From Acidaminobacter sp964416305 (GTDB taxonomy: Bacteria > Bacillota > Clostridia > Peptostreptococcales > Acidaminobacteraceae): DNA of 64,000 bases. The translations under genes and the position numbers were made by a program. Shown piece by piece: positions 24,897 through 34,512 of the stretch (positions are counted from its first letter, which is position 1; every line of letters begins with the position of its first letter). Under the pieces are notes generated by a model. The model had not been told where the DNA came from and did not search any database. It saw nothing but the letters and a program-made list of their open reading frames with translations. The stretch covers positions 1 through 64,000 of the forward strand of contig CAYQDM010000002.1 in the NCBI GenBank assembly GCA_964416305.1. The letters run 5' to 3'.

Positions 24897-27800
24897 ACTT
24901 TCGCCCGCATTACTCAAATGATACGGATGGGAGCGGATTTCCGCCTCAGCTTCCTGCACAAAGCGGATTTCATATGGGTTGCCCATAAGCTGGGCATAAT
25001 CCCTGGCGCGGCCTAGATGCTCGTCGACGCTTTCGGGAATATCGGCAATATCCATGAGGCGGGCGAGATGAGCCTCCGCCTTGGCACGGCCCCAGATGCT
25101 CTTGGTGAGTTCAAAGATTTCAACGGCGCGCACGACAGACTCCAGGGACTGATCCATCCTGCCCTGCCTGAACTGCGCCAGAGACAGATTGGTGAGAATC
25201 AGGGCGAGGCCGTTGGATGGCAAACTGCGTTCGGCTTGTTCCAAAGCGCGGGTCAGGGTGTGGAAGGCCTCATCGTAACGCCCTTCGCCTTCATAGGCCA
25301 TAGCCAGGTAATTTAAAGTTGCAGCCATGGCGGAATGGGTCCGGGGCTGTTCATCCGTCAGGGGCTCTAAGTACTGAAGGGCCATCATCAGGTAGTTCTG
25401 GGCGCTTTCGGTATCTCCGCTCAGTGTGGCATGGAGACCTTTGAGGCGCCAGAAGACGTGAATGAGATCCCCGGTCGGCTCCCCCGGTCCGCCCATGAGG
25501 TGGCCGAGTTCGCTGAGGAGCGCATCAAACAGCGCCAGCTTGCCGGTTTGGATCGCGTAGTAGATTTTTTGAAGGAGACAGAGTTCTAGCAAATCTTCGC
25601 AGCGGTGGATCTCGAAGTAGCGGATGGCTTTGTCGATGGACTCAAGACCATCGGCATAACGCCCTTCGCGAATCGCCCGGCGGCCGCGCATGTAGAGGAC
25701 CTGGTGGTCGTAGGTGGCGATGCTCTCATCCCTGGCATCAAGCCGGCTGCGGGCCTCGTCGATGGACTGCATGACCTTGTCCTCCAGGGTCAGACCCCCT
25801 TCGAGGTCGTCATTCTGACCGCTGAACACTTCGTGCCAGCGATCGAGGTAGCGGCGGCCGTAGATGACGCGGTAGCGGTATTCGCGGCGCGCGTCCGAGG
25901 CCAGGCGGCTGTGGTGGATGACATAAGGCAGGACTGAGACGCCGCCGCGCTGGGCGTAGAGGTGCTCGTAATAGTCCGCGATCTTTTTATGCAGGATCCT
26001 GCGGCGGGTGACGGAAATTTGATCGGTGAGGTAATCCTTCAGTTTCTGGTGGGTAAAATGGTAGATCAGGCGCTCGCCATCCACCCATTCCTCGAGTATA
26101 CCCGCGCCTCTGAGGGCTTCGATCAGGTCCACCAGCTCCACGTCCTCGTAGGCAGCGATGGCCTGGATCGCTTCATAATCCGGGGATTCCATGAACAGCG
26201 CGGCGACATCCGCTACGCGCTGGGCGGGCTCGGAGAGACCAATGAGCTTCGAACGCATGAGCTCGTCAAACTTCAGGGTGTCGAGCTTATCAATGGTCCC
26301 CTCGTTGATCAGGTCCAGGTACTCCCGCAGGAGCAGTGTGTTGCCCTCGGAAGCCTCGATATAGCGGGACATGGCCGCTTCATCCAGGGTCACAGTCGAA
26401 TTGCGGAGACCGTTTCGGAGAAACTGCCGGGCCTCGACGGGTGAAAAACGTGCCAGCGGCACCCGGAGCAGCCATTTTTCCTTGCAGCCGCAGGCCGTCA
26501 TGAAGTCCAGGGCTTTGGATTTGACGTCCCGCGAGGTCATGATGACCATGACGTTTTTCAGGTGCTCGCGAATGAGCTCCAGGAGCAGATTGATCGAGTG
26601 GGTCTGACCCCAGTGGAGATCTTCGAAGATCAGAACCACGTTTCGGCGCTGGGAATACCGGCTGACCAGGTCGCTGACCTCCTGCACCATATCCTCGTAG
26701 CGGATGCGTTCGTCCCCTTCCAGGCCTTGGGTCGCCATGGCCGGCGCCGCGAAGTCCGCGAAGCCGAAAATGCGGCTGGTGCCGGTCTCGCCAAGTTCCT
26801 GAAGCATTTCCCTCAGGATGCCGCGGAAAATCCGGTACGGCAAATCGTGCTCCATGGGGTACGCCGCCGCCCGCATGACTTTGACGGGGAGCTGGTGTGT
26901 TTGTTTTGCGGTGGGGTTGGGGCTGGGACCATCGGCTGAATTTTTTTGTTTTTTGTTGCCGATGGTCACCTTATTGTCCTGATCTGCATGATGTTCATAG
27001 GTGTGTTCGTAAGGCGGTGCGGCGGCTTTCTCGCTGAGCTCCAGGGCGCTGATGACGCGCTCGACCAGGGCGGTCTTGCCAATGCCTGCTTCACCGGTGA
27101 TGAGAATGTGGCGGTGGTGGTGATTCTCAAGGAAATTATAGAGTTCTTCTTCGATGGCGGTCAGTTCGTCGTAGCGGCCAAAGAAGTAGGTCTTGGGGCT
27201 CGCAGTGACCTGGGCGGTCTGCTTGCCTTTGAGTTCAAGGATTTTTTCGTAGAGACGGGTCGTGTCGCTGTCCGGGACAACCCCAAGCTCGTCCTTCATG
27301 GTGCGCATCAGCTTCTGGTAAACCTCGATGGCGTGATTGTACTCCGAGGTGCGCAGGTAAAGGCTCATCAGGGCGCGGATATTATCTTCGTCATAGGCGT
27401 CGATGAGGACCATTTTCTCGCGGGCTTTGGCGGCCTCGACATAGTCGTCGTCTTCTTCCAGGCGGATGGCGGTTTTTTTGTGGTGATCGAAAATTCTCTG
27501 CTGGACGCTGCGCTGCTGGTCCACAAGCCACTCCTGGAAGAATTCGTCTTCCTTAAAGGAGAAACCGCTCAGGAGGGTCAAGTCCTCCCGGGTGACGGCC
27601 TGCACCGGCTCCAACTCCCAGAGGTCGCAGCGCCAGACGGCGTCCTTGTTGAGCTGGACGCTGGAATGGTTGGGCATGGAGAGCAGGTCCTCTGCCACGT
27701 GTTTGCGGATCAGGTAGAGGGCATTGCGCAGGCTGCGGCGGGCGTATTCGGTGTCGCTGTCCGGCCAAAACAGGCGGCAGAGGGCGTCCCGGGTGCTGGT

Positions 27801-27920
27801 CGTCTCCACTGCCATGAAATAAAGAATGGCCTCGGCTTTTTTGAGTGTCATATTGACGGGCTTGCCGCCGGCGTAAACCGAGGGAATCCCGAGGAGCTTC
27901 AGTTCTATTGCTGGAACCAT
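24882..27920 (-). CDS. Large SARP/BTAD-ATPase-TPR transcriptional regulator
   Basis: 1012 residues from ATG 27918-27920 with AGGAGG. The order is: winged-helix DNA-binding region (1-95), BTAD domain (95-250), NTPase with Walker A GEAGIGKTAL (about 276-285) and LIFEDLHWGQT, then TPR-like repeats to the C-terminus. It is a single-protein signal-integrating regulator (STAND-type). An in-frame linker after the Walker A domain (SADGPSPNPT) contains an inverted pair of word B (26927-26936, 26958-26967). The TAG stop is part of a long word A copy. The effector is unknown; the FNT genes are upstream. Confidence 0.88.
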   Translation of the reverse strand: MVPAIELKLLGIPSVYAGGKPVNMTLKKAEAILYFMAVETTSTRDALCRLFWPDSDTEYARRSLRNALYLIRKHVAEDLLSMPNHSSVQLNKDAVWRCDLWELEPVQAVTREDLTLLSGFSFKEDEFFQEWLVDQQRSVQQRIFDHHKKTAIRLEEDDDYVEAAKAREKMVLIDAYDEDNIRALMSLYLRTSEYNHAIEVYQKLMRTMKDELGVVPDSDTTRLYEKILELKGKQTAQVTASPKTYFFGRYDELTAIEEELYNFLENHHHRHILITGEAGIGKTALVERVISALELSEKAAAPPYEHTYEHHADQDNKVTIGNKKQKNSADGPSPNPTAKQTHQLPVKVMRAAAYPMEHDLPYRIFRGILREMLQELGETGTSRIFGFADFAAPAMATQGLEGDERIRYEDMVQEVSDLVSRYSQRRNVVLIFEDLHWGQTHSINLLLELIREHLKNVMVIMTSRDVKSKALDFMTACGCKEKWLLRVPLARFSPVEARQFLRNGLRNSTVTLDEAAMSRYIEASEGNTLLLREYLDLINEGTIDKLDTLKFDELMRSKLIGLSEPAQRVADVAALFMESPDYEAIQAIAAYEDVELVDLIEALRGAGILEEWVDGERLIYHFTHQKLKDYLTDQISVTRRRILHKKIADYYEHLYAQRGGVSVLPYVIHHSRLASDARREYRYRVIYGRRYLDRWHEVFSGQNDDLEGGLTLEDKVMQSIDEARSRLDARDESIATYDHQVLYMRGRRAIREGRYADGLESIDKAIRYFEIHRCEDLLELCLLQKIYYAIQTGKLALFDALLSELGHLMGGPGEPTGDLIHVFWRLKGLHATLSGDTESAQNYLMMALQYLEPLTDEQPRTHSAMAATLNYLAMAYEGEGRYDEAFHTLTRALEQAERSLPSNGLALILTNLSLAQFRQGRMDQSLESVVRAVEIFELTKSIWGRAKAEAHLARLMDIADIPESVDEHLGRARDYAQLMGNPYEIRFVQEAEAEIRSHPYHLSNAGESYAGQ
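26927..26967. repeat. Inverted pair of word B inside the regulator gene
   Basis: GACCATCGGC and GCCGATGGTC face each other across a 21-base T-rich loop. Translated, they form part of a Pro/Asn/Lys linker between domains. Confidence 0.9.
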
Positions 27921-28221
27921 GTAAACGCCTCCTGGTTGATTGCTATATGAAACCATTCGAAATGCTTTTTGTGATTTCAGGTGGGAATTGTGAAATTTGA
28001 TATACAAAATAGCTGTTTAATTCATTATACAACAAAATTGCAGGTGCCTCACGTGATTGTCATATTCCGTAACTTTTTTGCATCTTGTGGGCGTTTCAAT
28101 GGCTGTGAAGTGCTTTGCGGGTCTAAGTGCTTTGCAGGTCTGCGGCTAGCGCCTATTGACCCCGTTTGCTTATTAAAAAACCCTCCGCGCTCGCAGAGGG
28201 TTTTGTTATAGATCAAATTGT
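27921..28221. other. Gap between regulator and FNT gene
   Basis: No gene. It holds the regulator promoter region, a long-form word A (about 28124-28165) and the FNT terminator. Confidence 0.6.
28177..28204 (-). terminator. Terminator after FNT gene 1
   Basis: AAAACCCTC and GAGGGTTTT pair across an 10-base GC-rich loop with a T run on the minus strand. Confidence 0.8.
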
Positions 28222-29109
28222 TTAAGCAGCTTTCTTTACGAAAGTCGTTAGCGGATCGTGCTGAGGGGTCTTTTGAGATCTGAGGTAGACAAACCAGTAC
28301 GCACCGCCGACACAAACGACGCCGCCAATAATATTGCCAAGTGTGACAGGAAGCAGGTTCCCTACCAGGAAGTTCTTCCAGGTTAAAGTGCTCAGTACCT
28401 CTGCCGATAGATGCGACGCCTCAGCCCAAACCGGATTTGCCTTTGCGAGGATCCCGGCAGGAATGTAGTACATGTTCGCAACACTGTGCTCAAAACCAGA
28501 GGTGATAAACAGCCAGATTGGGAAGAAAATTGCGAGAATCTTGCCAGTCATGTCTTTTGCGCCATAGGAGAGCCATACTGCCAATGTGACCAACCAGTTG
28601 CACATTATTCCGAGGAACAATGCAGAATGGAATGGCAGGTTAACCTTGTACGCTGCAATCTTGATTGTCTGGCCGCCAAGGAGCGCGCCGCCGCTGTTAA
28701 GCTGACCGGAATAAACAATCATAAAAGTCACCAGCATAGCGCCAATGAAGTTTCCGGAATAAACCGTTACCCAGTTTTTAAACATTTGACTTGGTGTAAT
28801 TTTTTTCATCATGACAGCTGCGACCATGAGGGTATTTCCTGTGAAAAGTTCACCACCTGCCAAGATGACCAACATCAAACCCGTTCCGAAGATCGCGCCC
28901 GCAAGTGCCTTGCCCATCCCATAAGTCGATGGATCAGAAAACAAATTAAACGCGGCCATATTTGATCCTTGAGACGCAAACGCAATAAATGCGCCAGCGA
29001 GGACACCGAGTAACAATTGTGAAATCGGACTAAGCGCTGCTTTTTTCTTTGCCGTTTCTACAGTAGCTTCTGCAATTTCTGCTGGGGTCAGCATTTTCTT
29101 CTCGTTCAT
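28222..29109 (-). CDS. Formate/nitrite transporter family channel (first copy)
   Basis: 295 residues with six transmembrane helices of the FocA/NirC/HSC fold (ASQGSNMAAFNL, GGELFTGNT, SGFEHSVANMYYIPAG). It carries formate, nitrite or hydrosulfide; the anion cannot be fixed from sequence. It is about three-quarters identical by eye to the second copy 640 bases upstream. Both start MNEKKMLTPAEIAE. Confidence 0.93.
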   Translation of the reverse strand: MNEKKMLTPAEIAEATVETAKKKAALSPISQLLLGVLAGAFIAFASQGSNMAAFNLFSDPSTYGMGKALAGAIFGTGLMLVILAGGELFTGNTLMVAAVMMKKITPSQMFKNWVTVYSGNFIGAMLVTFMIVYSGQLNSGGALLGGQTIKIAAYKVNLPFHSALFLGIMCNWLVTLAVWLSYGAKDMTGKILAIFFPIWLFITSGFEHSVANMYYIPAGILAKANPVWAEASHLSAEVLSTLTWKNFLVGNLLPVTLGNIIGGVVCVGGAYWFVYLRSQKTPQHDPLTTFVKKAA

Positions 29110-29748
29110 TCATCTCTCTCCTATAAATGTTATCAATTATATTTTATGATGGCGGATAAATAAATTGGTTTTGTATTGTCTTTATTTTAACAATATCATA
29201 GTAACATGACTTTCTAAATTTCACAATAGTTTATTTGAATTATTGTATTAATAAAATTATTATTTGTTTTTGCCTATTTATATTTTATATTTATAAAATT
29301 TTCTGAAAATTACCCCTTGCAATCCTTCACAATAAAAATTTCATTTTGCTTAATTGATTCGGGAATTATTCCGACTCTTTCATTATTCCACCAGGCGGAA
29401 TGCTGCAATATCAACACTTTAACTTCCGCTGTGCGGAACAAAAGTATTTATAAATTCAAATAATTGCAATTTCCTAGAAAGTTGACTCAAAATGAACAGG
29501 CAGGGTCGATAGGCTCAAGCCGCGAACCTGCATGGTATCAGACGGGGTCAGACCTGCATGGACTTACGGGGTGGTATCAGACGGGGTCAGACCCGCATTA
29601 ACTGACGGGGTGAACTGACGGGGTGAACTGACGGGGTCAGACCCGCATTAAATGACGGGGCGAACTGACGGGGTCAGACCTGTTAATGAACAGGCGGGGT
29701 CAATAGGCTCAAGCCGCGAACCCGCATAACTCATCCGTGGTTGGTTTC
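29110..29748. other. AT-rich promoter gap and word A array
   Basis: 29110-29470 is very AT-rich and likely carries the promoter of FNT 1. 29500-29735 is a dense repeat array. No gene was seen. Confidence 0.7.
29500..29735 (+). repeat. Dense word A array
   Basis: Long forms at about 29504-29530 and 29697-29727, and short forms at 29544-29554, 29583-29593, 29633-29643 and 29670-29680. Truncated ACTGACGGGGTGA units between them show that the array grew by tandem slippage. Confidence 0.92.
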
Positions 29749-30633
29749 CTACGCTGCATTAATGAATCTGGAAAGTGGATCCTGCTTCGGATCCTTCTTG
29801 TTTTTCAGGTAAATAAACCAATAAGCTCCCGCGACGAAAACCGCCCCGCCTACAATATTGCCTAGTGTTACGGGCAACAGATTGCCGAAGAGAAAATTTT
29901 GCCAGGTGAGGGTATCGAGAACATCGGCAGAAAGCCCTGATGCAGCTGCCCATGCCGGATTGGATTTTGCCAAAATGCCCGCCGGAACATAATACATATT
30001 GGCAATGCTGTGTTCGAAGCCAGAGGTGATAAACAGCCAAATTGGGAAAAAGATAGCCAAGATCTTGCCTGTCATATCCCGCGCGCCGTAGGAAAGCCAC
30101 ACCGCCAGCGTTACCAGCCAGTTGGCCATGATGCCCAGGAAAAAAGCTGAGAGAAACGGTAGATTCACCTTATGGACGGCGATCTTCAAAGTCTGACCCC
30201 CAAGGAGCCCTCCCCCGCTGTCAAGTTGCCCTGAAGCCACGATCATAAGGGTGACCAGCATAGCGCCAACAAAATTTCCGGAAAATACTACGATCCAGTT
30301 CTTAAGCATAGTCGAAACGCGGACCTTTTTTGATAATACTGCTGCCATCATGAGCGTATTCCCCGTAAAAAGCTCCCCGCCCGCCAGAATGACCAGCATG
30401 AGCCCTGTTCCAAAAATAGCACCCGCAAGGACTTTACCAAGACCATAGGTCTCAGCCTCCGACAGCAAATTGAAAGCAGCCATATTCGAGCCTTGGGACG
30501 CGAATGCAATAAATGCACCCGCTAGAATGGAGAGTACAAGTTGAACCGGCGTAGTCAGACCCGCTTTTTTCGTCGCAGTGTCGACCGCGGTTTCAGCAAT
30601 TTCTGCCGGGGTCAGCATCTTCTTTTCATTCAT
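29749..30633 (-). CDS. Formate/nitrite transporter family channel (second copy)
   Basis: 294 residues from ATG 30631-30633 (AGGAGT upstream). Same fold and motifs as the first copy. The two presumably arose by tandem duplication and diverged, perhaps to different anions or expression conditions. GGQTLKI in copy 2 uses a codon set close to word A (GTCTGACCCCC, about 30187), whereas copy 1 has GGQTIKI with unrelated codons. Confidence 0.93.
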   Translation of the reverse strand: MNEKKMLTPAEIAETAVDTATKKAGLTTPVQLVLSILAGAFIAFASQGSNMAAFNLLSEAETYGLGKVLAGAIFGTGLMLVILAGGELFTGNTLMMAAVLSKKVRVSTMLKNWIVVFSGNFVGAMLVTLMIVASGQLDSGGGLLGGQTLKIAVHKVNLPFLSAFFLGIMANWLVTLAVWLSYGARDMTGKILAIFFPIWLFITSGFEHSIANMYYVPAGILAKSNPAWAAASGLSADVLDTLTWQNFLFGNLLPVTLGNIVGGAVFVAGAYWFIYLKNKKDPKQDPLSRFINAA

Positions 30634-31235
30634 AGTCTTCACTCCTATTTGAGATACCATTAGGTTCAGAGGGATTGTCAATTTGAGAGGTGATCACGCG
30701 AGGTGATCATGCGGGGTCAGACCCGCGTTGACATAAGGTTGTATCATGCGGGGTCAGACCCGCGTTGACATAAGGTTGTACAGGCGCGAGCGATAGCCGC
30801 AAACCACAGACCTGCAAAGTAAATTAAATATGCCTTCACCTTAAATGATAACACATCTCAATTAGAAGTAAAGTGACTCAAATCACAAAATAAAATATAT
30901 TTATTTTTGAAATCATTACAGAGACTCAAAATCGAATCCCCTCACTCAATCTTAAGCGGCGTTCAGAAAACCATGCTTCCTCCCTCGAAGCTTAAAAAAC
31001 CCAGCCCCCCAAAACGTCAGGTGCCCCACAGAGCCTGGAAAATCTATATTGGGCGTACATGGGACCATCGGCTAAAATGGCTTTGTGTACTTGCTCTATA
31101 TAAATTTTCATGCCATGGAAACATTGACGTTCTGGACGACTGGGCTATGGTCATTATTTCAAAAGAAGTATATGCCGATGGTCATCCGGGCCAGCACACC
31201 ACCGCCCGGACAACCCTGCTCGACTAAAAAGTAAT
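30634..31235. other. Gap with word A and word B copies
   Basis: Holds the FNT 2 promoter, a word A array and an inverted pair of word B (31063-31072, 31174-31183). A plus-strand open frame (30907-31227) has no family match and contains both word B copies; I do not call it a gene. Confidence 0.6.
30705..30815 (+). repeat. Word A tandem pair
   Basis: A 37-base unit containing ATGCGGGGTCAGACCCGCGT and TTGACATAAGGTTGTA is duplicated (words at 30713-30723 and 30750-30760), followed by a degenerate long form to about 30815. Confidence 0.85.
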
Positions 31236-33275
31236 CTATTTGCTAGCCAACGCCTTCTCGACAGCAGACTGGATCAAGACATCATCCGCCACATAAGGGA
31301 GGGCGAGGACGTCCTGGCCGCCGCGAATCTGGTTGTACTCGACAACCGTGCTGATGGAATTCTCATTTCGAGCCCAAGCGCGTCGGGAGACACCGTTCAT
31401 GACGTCCCACGGAATCGCACGCTGGATGATCGCATCGACGCGGAGGCTGCCGTCGAGGACGAGGCCGAAGCCGCCATTGGTGACCTTGCTGGTGCCAACG
31501 CCGCCGCCGTTGTGGAGGGCGATGAGGCTCATGCCGCGTGCTGCGTCGCCCGCGAAGGAGTGCGTCGCCATCTCAGCCATGATGTTGGAACCGTCTTTAA
31601 TGTTGGAAGTCTCGCGGAATGGGGAGTCGGTGCCGCCGGTGTCGTGGTGGTCGCGGCCGAGCATGACCGGGCCAATCTCCCCGCTTCTGACCATTTCGTT
31701 GAACTTGAGGGCAATATTCATGCGGCTGAGGGCGTCCTGATAGAGGATGCGGGCCTTGGTGCCAACGACGAGCTTGTTCTTCATGGCGTCGCGGATCCAG
31801 ACGTAGTTGTCGCGGTCCTGGAAGCGTCTGTTCGGGTCGATGACGGACATGGCAGCCATATCGGTTTTGATGAGGTCTTCATCAGTGCCGGAGAGGCAGA
31901 CCCAGCGGAATGGGCCATAGCCGTAGTCGAAGAGGAGCGGGCCAAGGATATCTTCCACGTAGGACGGGAAGACAAAGCCGTCGAGCTCATTCACGCCGTT
32001 TTTGCAGATTTCGGTGACGCCGGCATCGTAGACAGCCTTCATGAAGGAGTTTCCGTAGTCAAAGAAGTAGACACCTTTTGCGGTGAGTCGCTTGATGACT
32101 TCAAAATGACGTCTCAGGGTCTCGTCGACTTTTTGGTTGAACAGTACCGGGTCTGACCCCAGCAGCGCAGTTCTCTCTTCAAAGGTCATGCCTGCCGGGC
32201 AGTAGCCGCCTTCGTAGACCGCGTGGCAGGACGTCTGGTCGGAGAGAAGGTCGATGTGGATATTGTTTTCATCGGCATACTCAAGGAGGTCAACGATATT
32301 GCCGTGGAAAGCGATGGCGTGACCGACGCCATCGGCCATATATTTGTAAGCGTTGTCGAAAGCTTCTTTTGGCGTCTTGGCGACGGAGGAAACCCAGCCT
32401 TGTGAGAAACGGGTCTCGATGCGGGACCAGTCGACTTCCGCGACGATAGCCGCGCCGTTCGCGATCTCTGCAGCCTTGCCCTGAGCGCCGCTCATGCCGC
32501 CGAGGCCTGAGGTGACGAAAAGCTGGCCGGCGAGATCCGCGTCGTCCGCGAGGCCTTTATTTCTGCGGCCTGCGTTGAGGATGGTGCTGTAGGTGCCATG
32601 GACGATACCCTGCGGTCCAATGTACATCCAGCCGCCTGCGGTCATCTGGCCATAGTTGGCGACGCCGAGGGACGCAGCGCGAGCAAAGCCTTCAGCCGTG
32701 TCGAACTGGCTGATCATAAGGCCGTTGGTGATGATGACGCGCGGCGCTTCCGGAGAGGACTTGAAGAGGCCCCTAGGGTTGCCGGACTCGATGTGGAGGG
32801 TCTGATCCTGGGTCATAATTTCGAGGTAGCCTTTGACGAGCCAGTACTGCATCCAGTTTTGGAAGACTTGTCCGCTCTCCCCGTAAGTAACGAGTTCGTA
32901 AGGATAAAGGGCAATCGCGAAGTCGAGGTTGTTGTCGATCATGACTTGGAACGCTTTGGCTTCGAGAGTGCGGCCTTTGTATTCGTCGATTGGGCGACCA
33001 ACGAGGTTGCCCTGCGGTCTGAAGCGGTAAGCGTAGATTCGGCCGTGGGTCAGGAGCTCGTCGAGGAACTCCGGCGCGAGGGTCTCATGCCACTCTTCAG
33101 GGACGTAACGGAGCGCGTTTTTGAGCGCGAGGCCAATTTCGTCCTTGGTCAGGGTCATGGCACGTTTTGGCGCGCGGCGGATGCCTTCGACAAATGTTGG
33201 GTACGCAGGCAGCTCAGGGAAGATGTCTTTCAGTTTGACTTTCATGGCGCTTTCGATTTGTTGATTGTTAAGCAT
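31236..33275 (-). CDS. hutU: Urocanate hydratase
   Basis: 679 residues, the long form of urocanase. It converts urocanate to imidazolonepropionate in histidine degradation, using NAD+ as electrophile. Recognisable: ANYGQMTAGGWMYIGPQG, TSGLGGMSGAQ, and QTSCHAVYEGGYCPAGMT around the active-site cysteine. No hutH, hutI or ftcD is adjacent. LLGSDPVLF contains word A (32150-32160) in frame, between two conserved blocks. Confidence 0.96.
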   Translation of the reverse strand: MLNNQQIESAMKVKLKDIFPELPAYPTFVEGIRRAPKRAMTLTKDEIGLALKNALRYVPEEWHETLAPEFLDELLTHGRIYAYRFRPQGNLVGRPIDEYKGRTLEAKAFQVMIDNNLDFAIALYPYELVTYGESGQVFQNWMQYWLVKGYLEIMTQDQTLHIESGNPRGLFKSSPEAPRVIITNGLMISQFDTAEGFARAASLGVANYGQMTAGGWMYIGPQGIVHGTYSTILNAGRRNKGLADDADLAGQLFVTSGLGGMSGAQGKAAEIANGAAIVAEVDWSRIETRFSQGWVSSVAKTPKEAFDNAYKYMADGVGHAIAFHGNIVDLLEYADENNIHIDLLSDQTSCHAVYEGGYCPAGMTFEERTALLGSDPVLFNQKVDETLRRHFEVIKRLTAKGVYFFDYGNSFMKAVYDAGVTEICKNGVNELDGFVFPSYVEDILGPLLFDYGYGPFRWVCLSGTDEDLIKTDMAAMSVIDPNRRFQDRDNYVWIRDAMKNKLVVGTKARILYQDALSRMNIALKFNEMVRSGEIGPVMLGRDHHDTGGTDSPFRETSNIKDGSNIMAEMATHSFAGDAARGMSLIALHNGGGVGTSKVTNGGFGLVLDGSLRVDAIIQRAIPWDVMNGVSRRAWARNENSISTVVEYNQIRGGQDVLALPYVADDVLIQSAVEKALASK

Positions 33276-33364
33276 TCGAATGTCACTCCTTATAGTCTAT
33301 TGGTCGCGTTTTGGTTTACGGCGATATAAAATTTTGTGAATTAAAGTCCACCAATTTAGAAGTT

Positions 33365-33439
33365 GAAGACTTTGATCTTGAAGACTTTGATCTTGGAGAC
33401 TTTGATCTTGGAGACTTTGATCTTGGAGACTTCGAACTT
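33365..33439. repeat. Five tandem 15-bp units
   Basis: Five units of GAAGACTTTGATCTT / GGAGACTTTGATCTT, the last mutated. The unit length is a multiple of three; a short plus frame reads it as GDFDL repeats, but no gene is supported. Confidence 0.85.
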
Positions 33440-33604
33440 CATCCCAAAGAGCATTTTTTTGCCGATGGTCACATCAAAGTACTTCATGTGTCTCTCTATG
33501 ACCCGAGTATATAGTCTTAATGTCAAAAAAACGTCTAAGAGATTGACGAATTTGAAGAAAAATTAAAAATTTGTGTCAAAGGACTTTTTGACGGTGGTTT
33601 GTTG

Positions 33605-33735
33605 GTGGTGCCCGACGGGGTCAGACCTGGGTTGACGTAAAGTCGGTGCCCGCCGGGGTCAGACCTGCGAGGTCCAACACACGGGGTCAATAGGCGCTAA
33701 TAGGCGAAAGTCGCAGCGCAGACCCGCGTTGACAT
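33605..33735 (+). repeat. Word A array
   Basis: Short forms at 33617-33627 and 33655-33665, then a long form with doubled AATAGGCG at about 33684-33726, followed by the TTGACATAAGGTT spacer also seen near 30730. Confidence 0.88.
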
Positions 33736-33818
33736 AAGGTTGGACAGACGGAGGCTATAAGTGCCAAACGGCGCAAGCCGCCTCAGACATGCTGTGAAAC
33801 ATCCATAAGATTTTCGCT

Positions 33819-34409
33819 TCAGACCGCGTTTAACATGACTTCAGGCCCCGCTTGCCGCATGAGAAGTTCAATCTCCGCCTCTGAAGTCCCCTGATCCAAC
33901 CAAGTCCCCTCATCTTCTTCCTTCAAAATAATGGGCTCCCGATCATGTATTTCCGAAACCGGTGGCGAGCTTTGCCTTGTCAAAATAACATAAGCAAAAA
34001 ACCGATTCCCATCCGCTGCAGTAAACGGCGCATAAAGTCCCGCAAACGAAACTATTGATTTCTCAGGCCGTTCAATTCGAAACTTTGTCCGGTCCCCTTT
34101 TTCACCGTGCCACTCAAAAAAACCCGAAGCCGGTATAATGCAGCGCCGCTTTTTCAGTGCATCTTTAAACGCAGGTTTGACCCCGGCTGTCTCGCTTCGC
34201 GCATTGATGACAGGTCGGCTCATATTGGGATAAACAAAGCCCCACTTCATCAAACCTGCGCGAACTTCGTCCTTTGCCTTAATGACAACCGGCGCTTCGT
34301 TAGTGGGAAAAACTTCACGAGGCGCCCATACCACCTCAGGGACGTCGTGGATTTTATAGCGCCGCAGTATTTCTTCAAAGGCCTCATCGACAAAATAGCG
34401 TCCACACAT
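33819..34409 (-). CDS. SRAP/YedK (HMCES-like) abasic-site protein
   Basis: 196 residues. The catalytic Cys2 (MCGRY) forms a thiazolidine crosslink with abasic sites in single-stranded DNA. NARSET, RRCIIPASGFFEW and SEIHDREPIIL with its histidine are the family active-site motifs. It complements the alkylation repair genes near 4-6.7 kb. The start has GGAGG. Confidence 0.94.
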   Translation of the reverse strand: MCGRYFVDEAFEEILRRYKIHDVPEVVWAPREVFPTNEAPVVIKAKDEVRAGLMKWGFVYPNMSRPVINARSETAGVKPAFKDALKKRRCIIPASGFFEWHGEKGDRTKFRIERPEKSIVSFAGLYAPFTAADGNRFFAYVILTRQSSPPVSEIHDREPIILKEEDEGTWLDQGTSEAEIELLMRQAGPEVMLNAV

Positions 34410-34481
34410 AACTTCGAACCTCCAACATTACAAATTTGACCGTTCTATTCCGGTTTATGTATACCCTCCACACCGATAAAA

Positions 34482-34506
34482 AACCCACCGCCTCCGGCAG
34501 TGGGTT
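34482..34506 (-). terminator. Terminator after the malate response regulator
   Basis: AACCCAC and GTGGGTT pair around a GC-rich loop, with a T run on the minus strand. Nearly the same hairpin occurs at 40205-40231. Confidence 0.75.
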
Positions 34507-34512
34507 CCCATT

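Larger units (their letters stand above)
33276..33818. other. Gap with tandem and dispersed repeats
   Basis: No gene supported. Contents: the hutU upstream region, a 15-bp tandem (33365-33439), word B (33461-33470) and a word A array (33605-33735). Confidence 0.65.

Noticed and set aside
26946..27950. Plus-strand open frame of about 330 codons
   Set aside because: Antisense to the SARP/BTAD regulator, whose domains are clear.
29500..29735. CRISPR array
   Set aside because: Repeats are short, of two forms, irregularly spaced, also inside genes, and no cas gene is near.
30907..31227. Possible 106-residue plus-strand gene
   Set aside because: No family resemblance, no ribosome site, and it contains both arms of an inverted word B pair.
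33311..33514. Possible pentapeptide-like peptide (GDFDL repeats)
   Set aside because: Exists only because the tandem unit is 15 bp; no start signal and no conserved flank.
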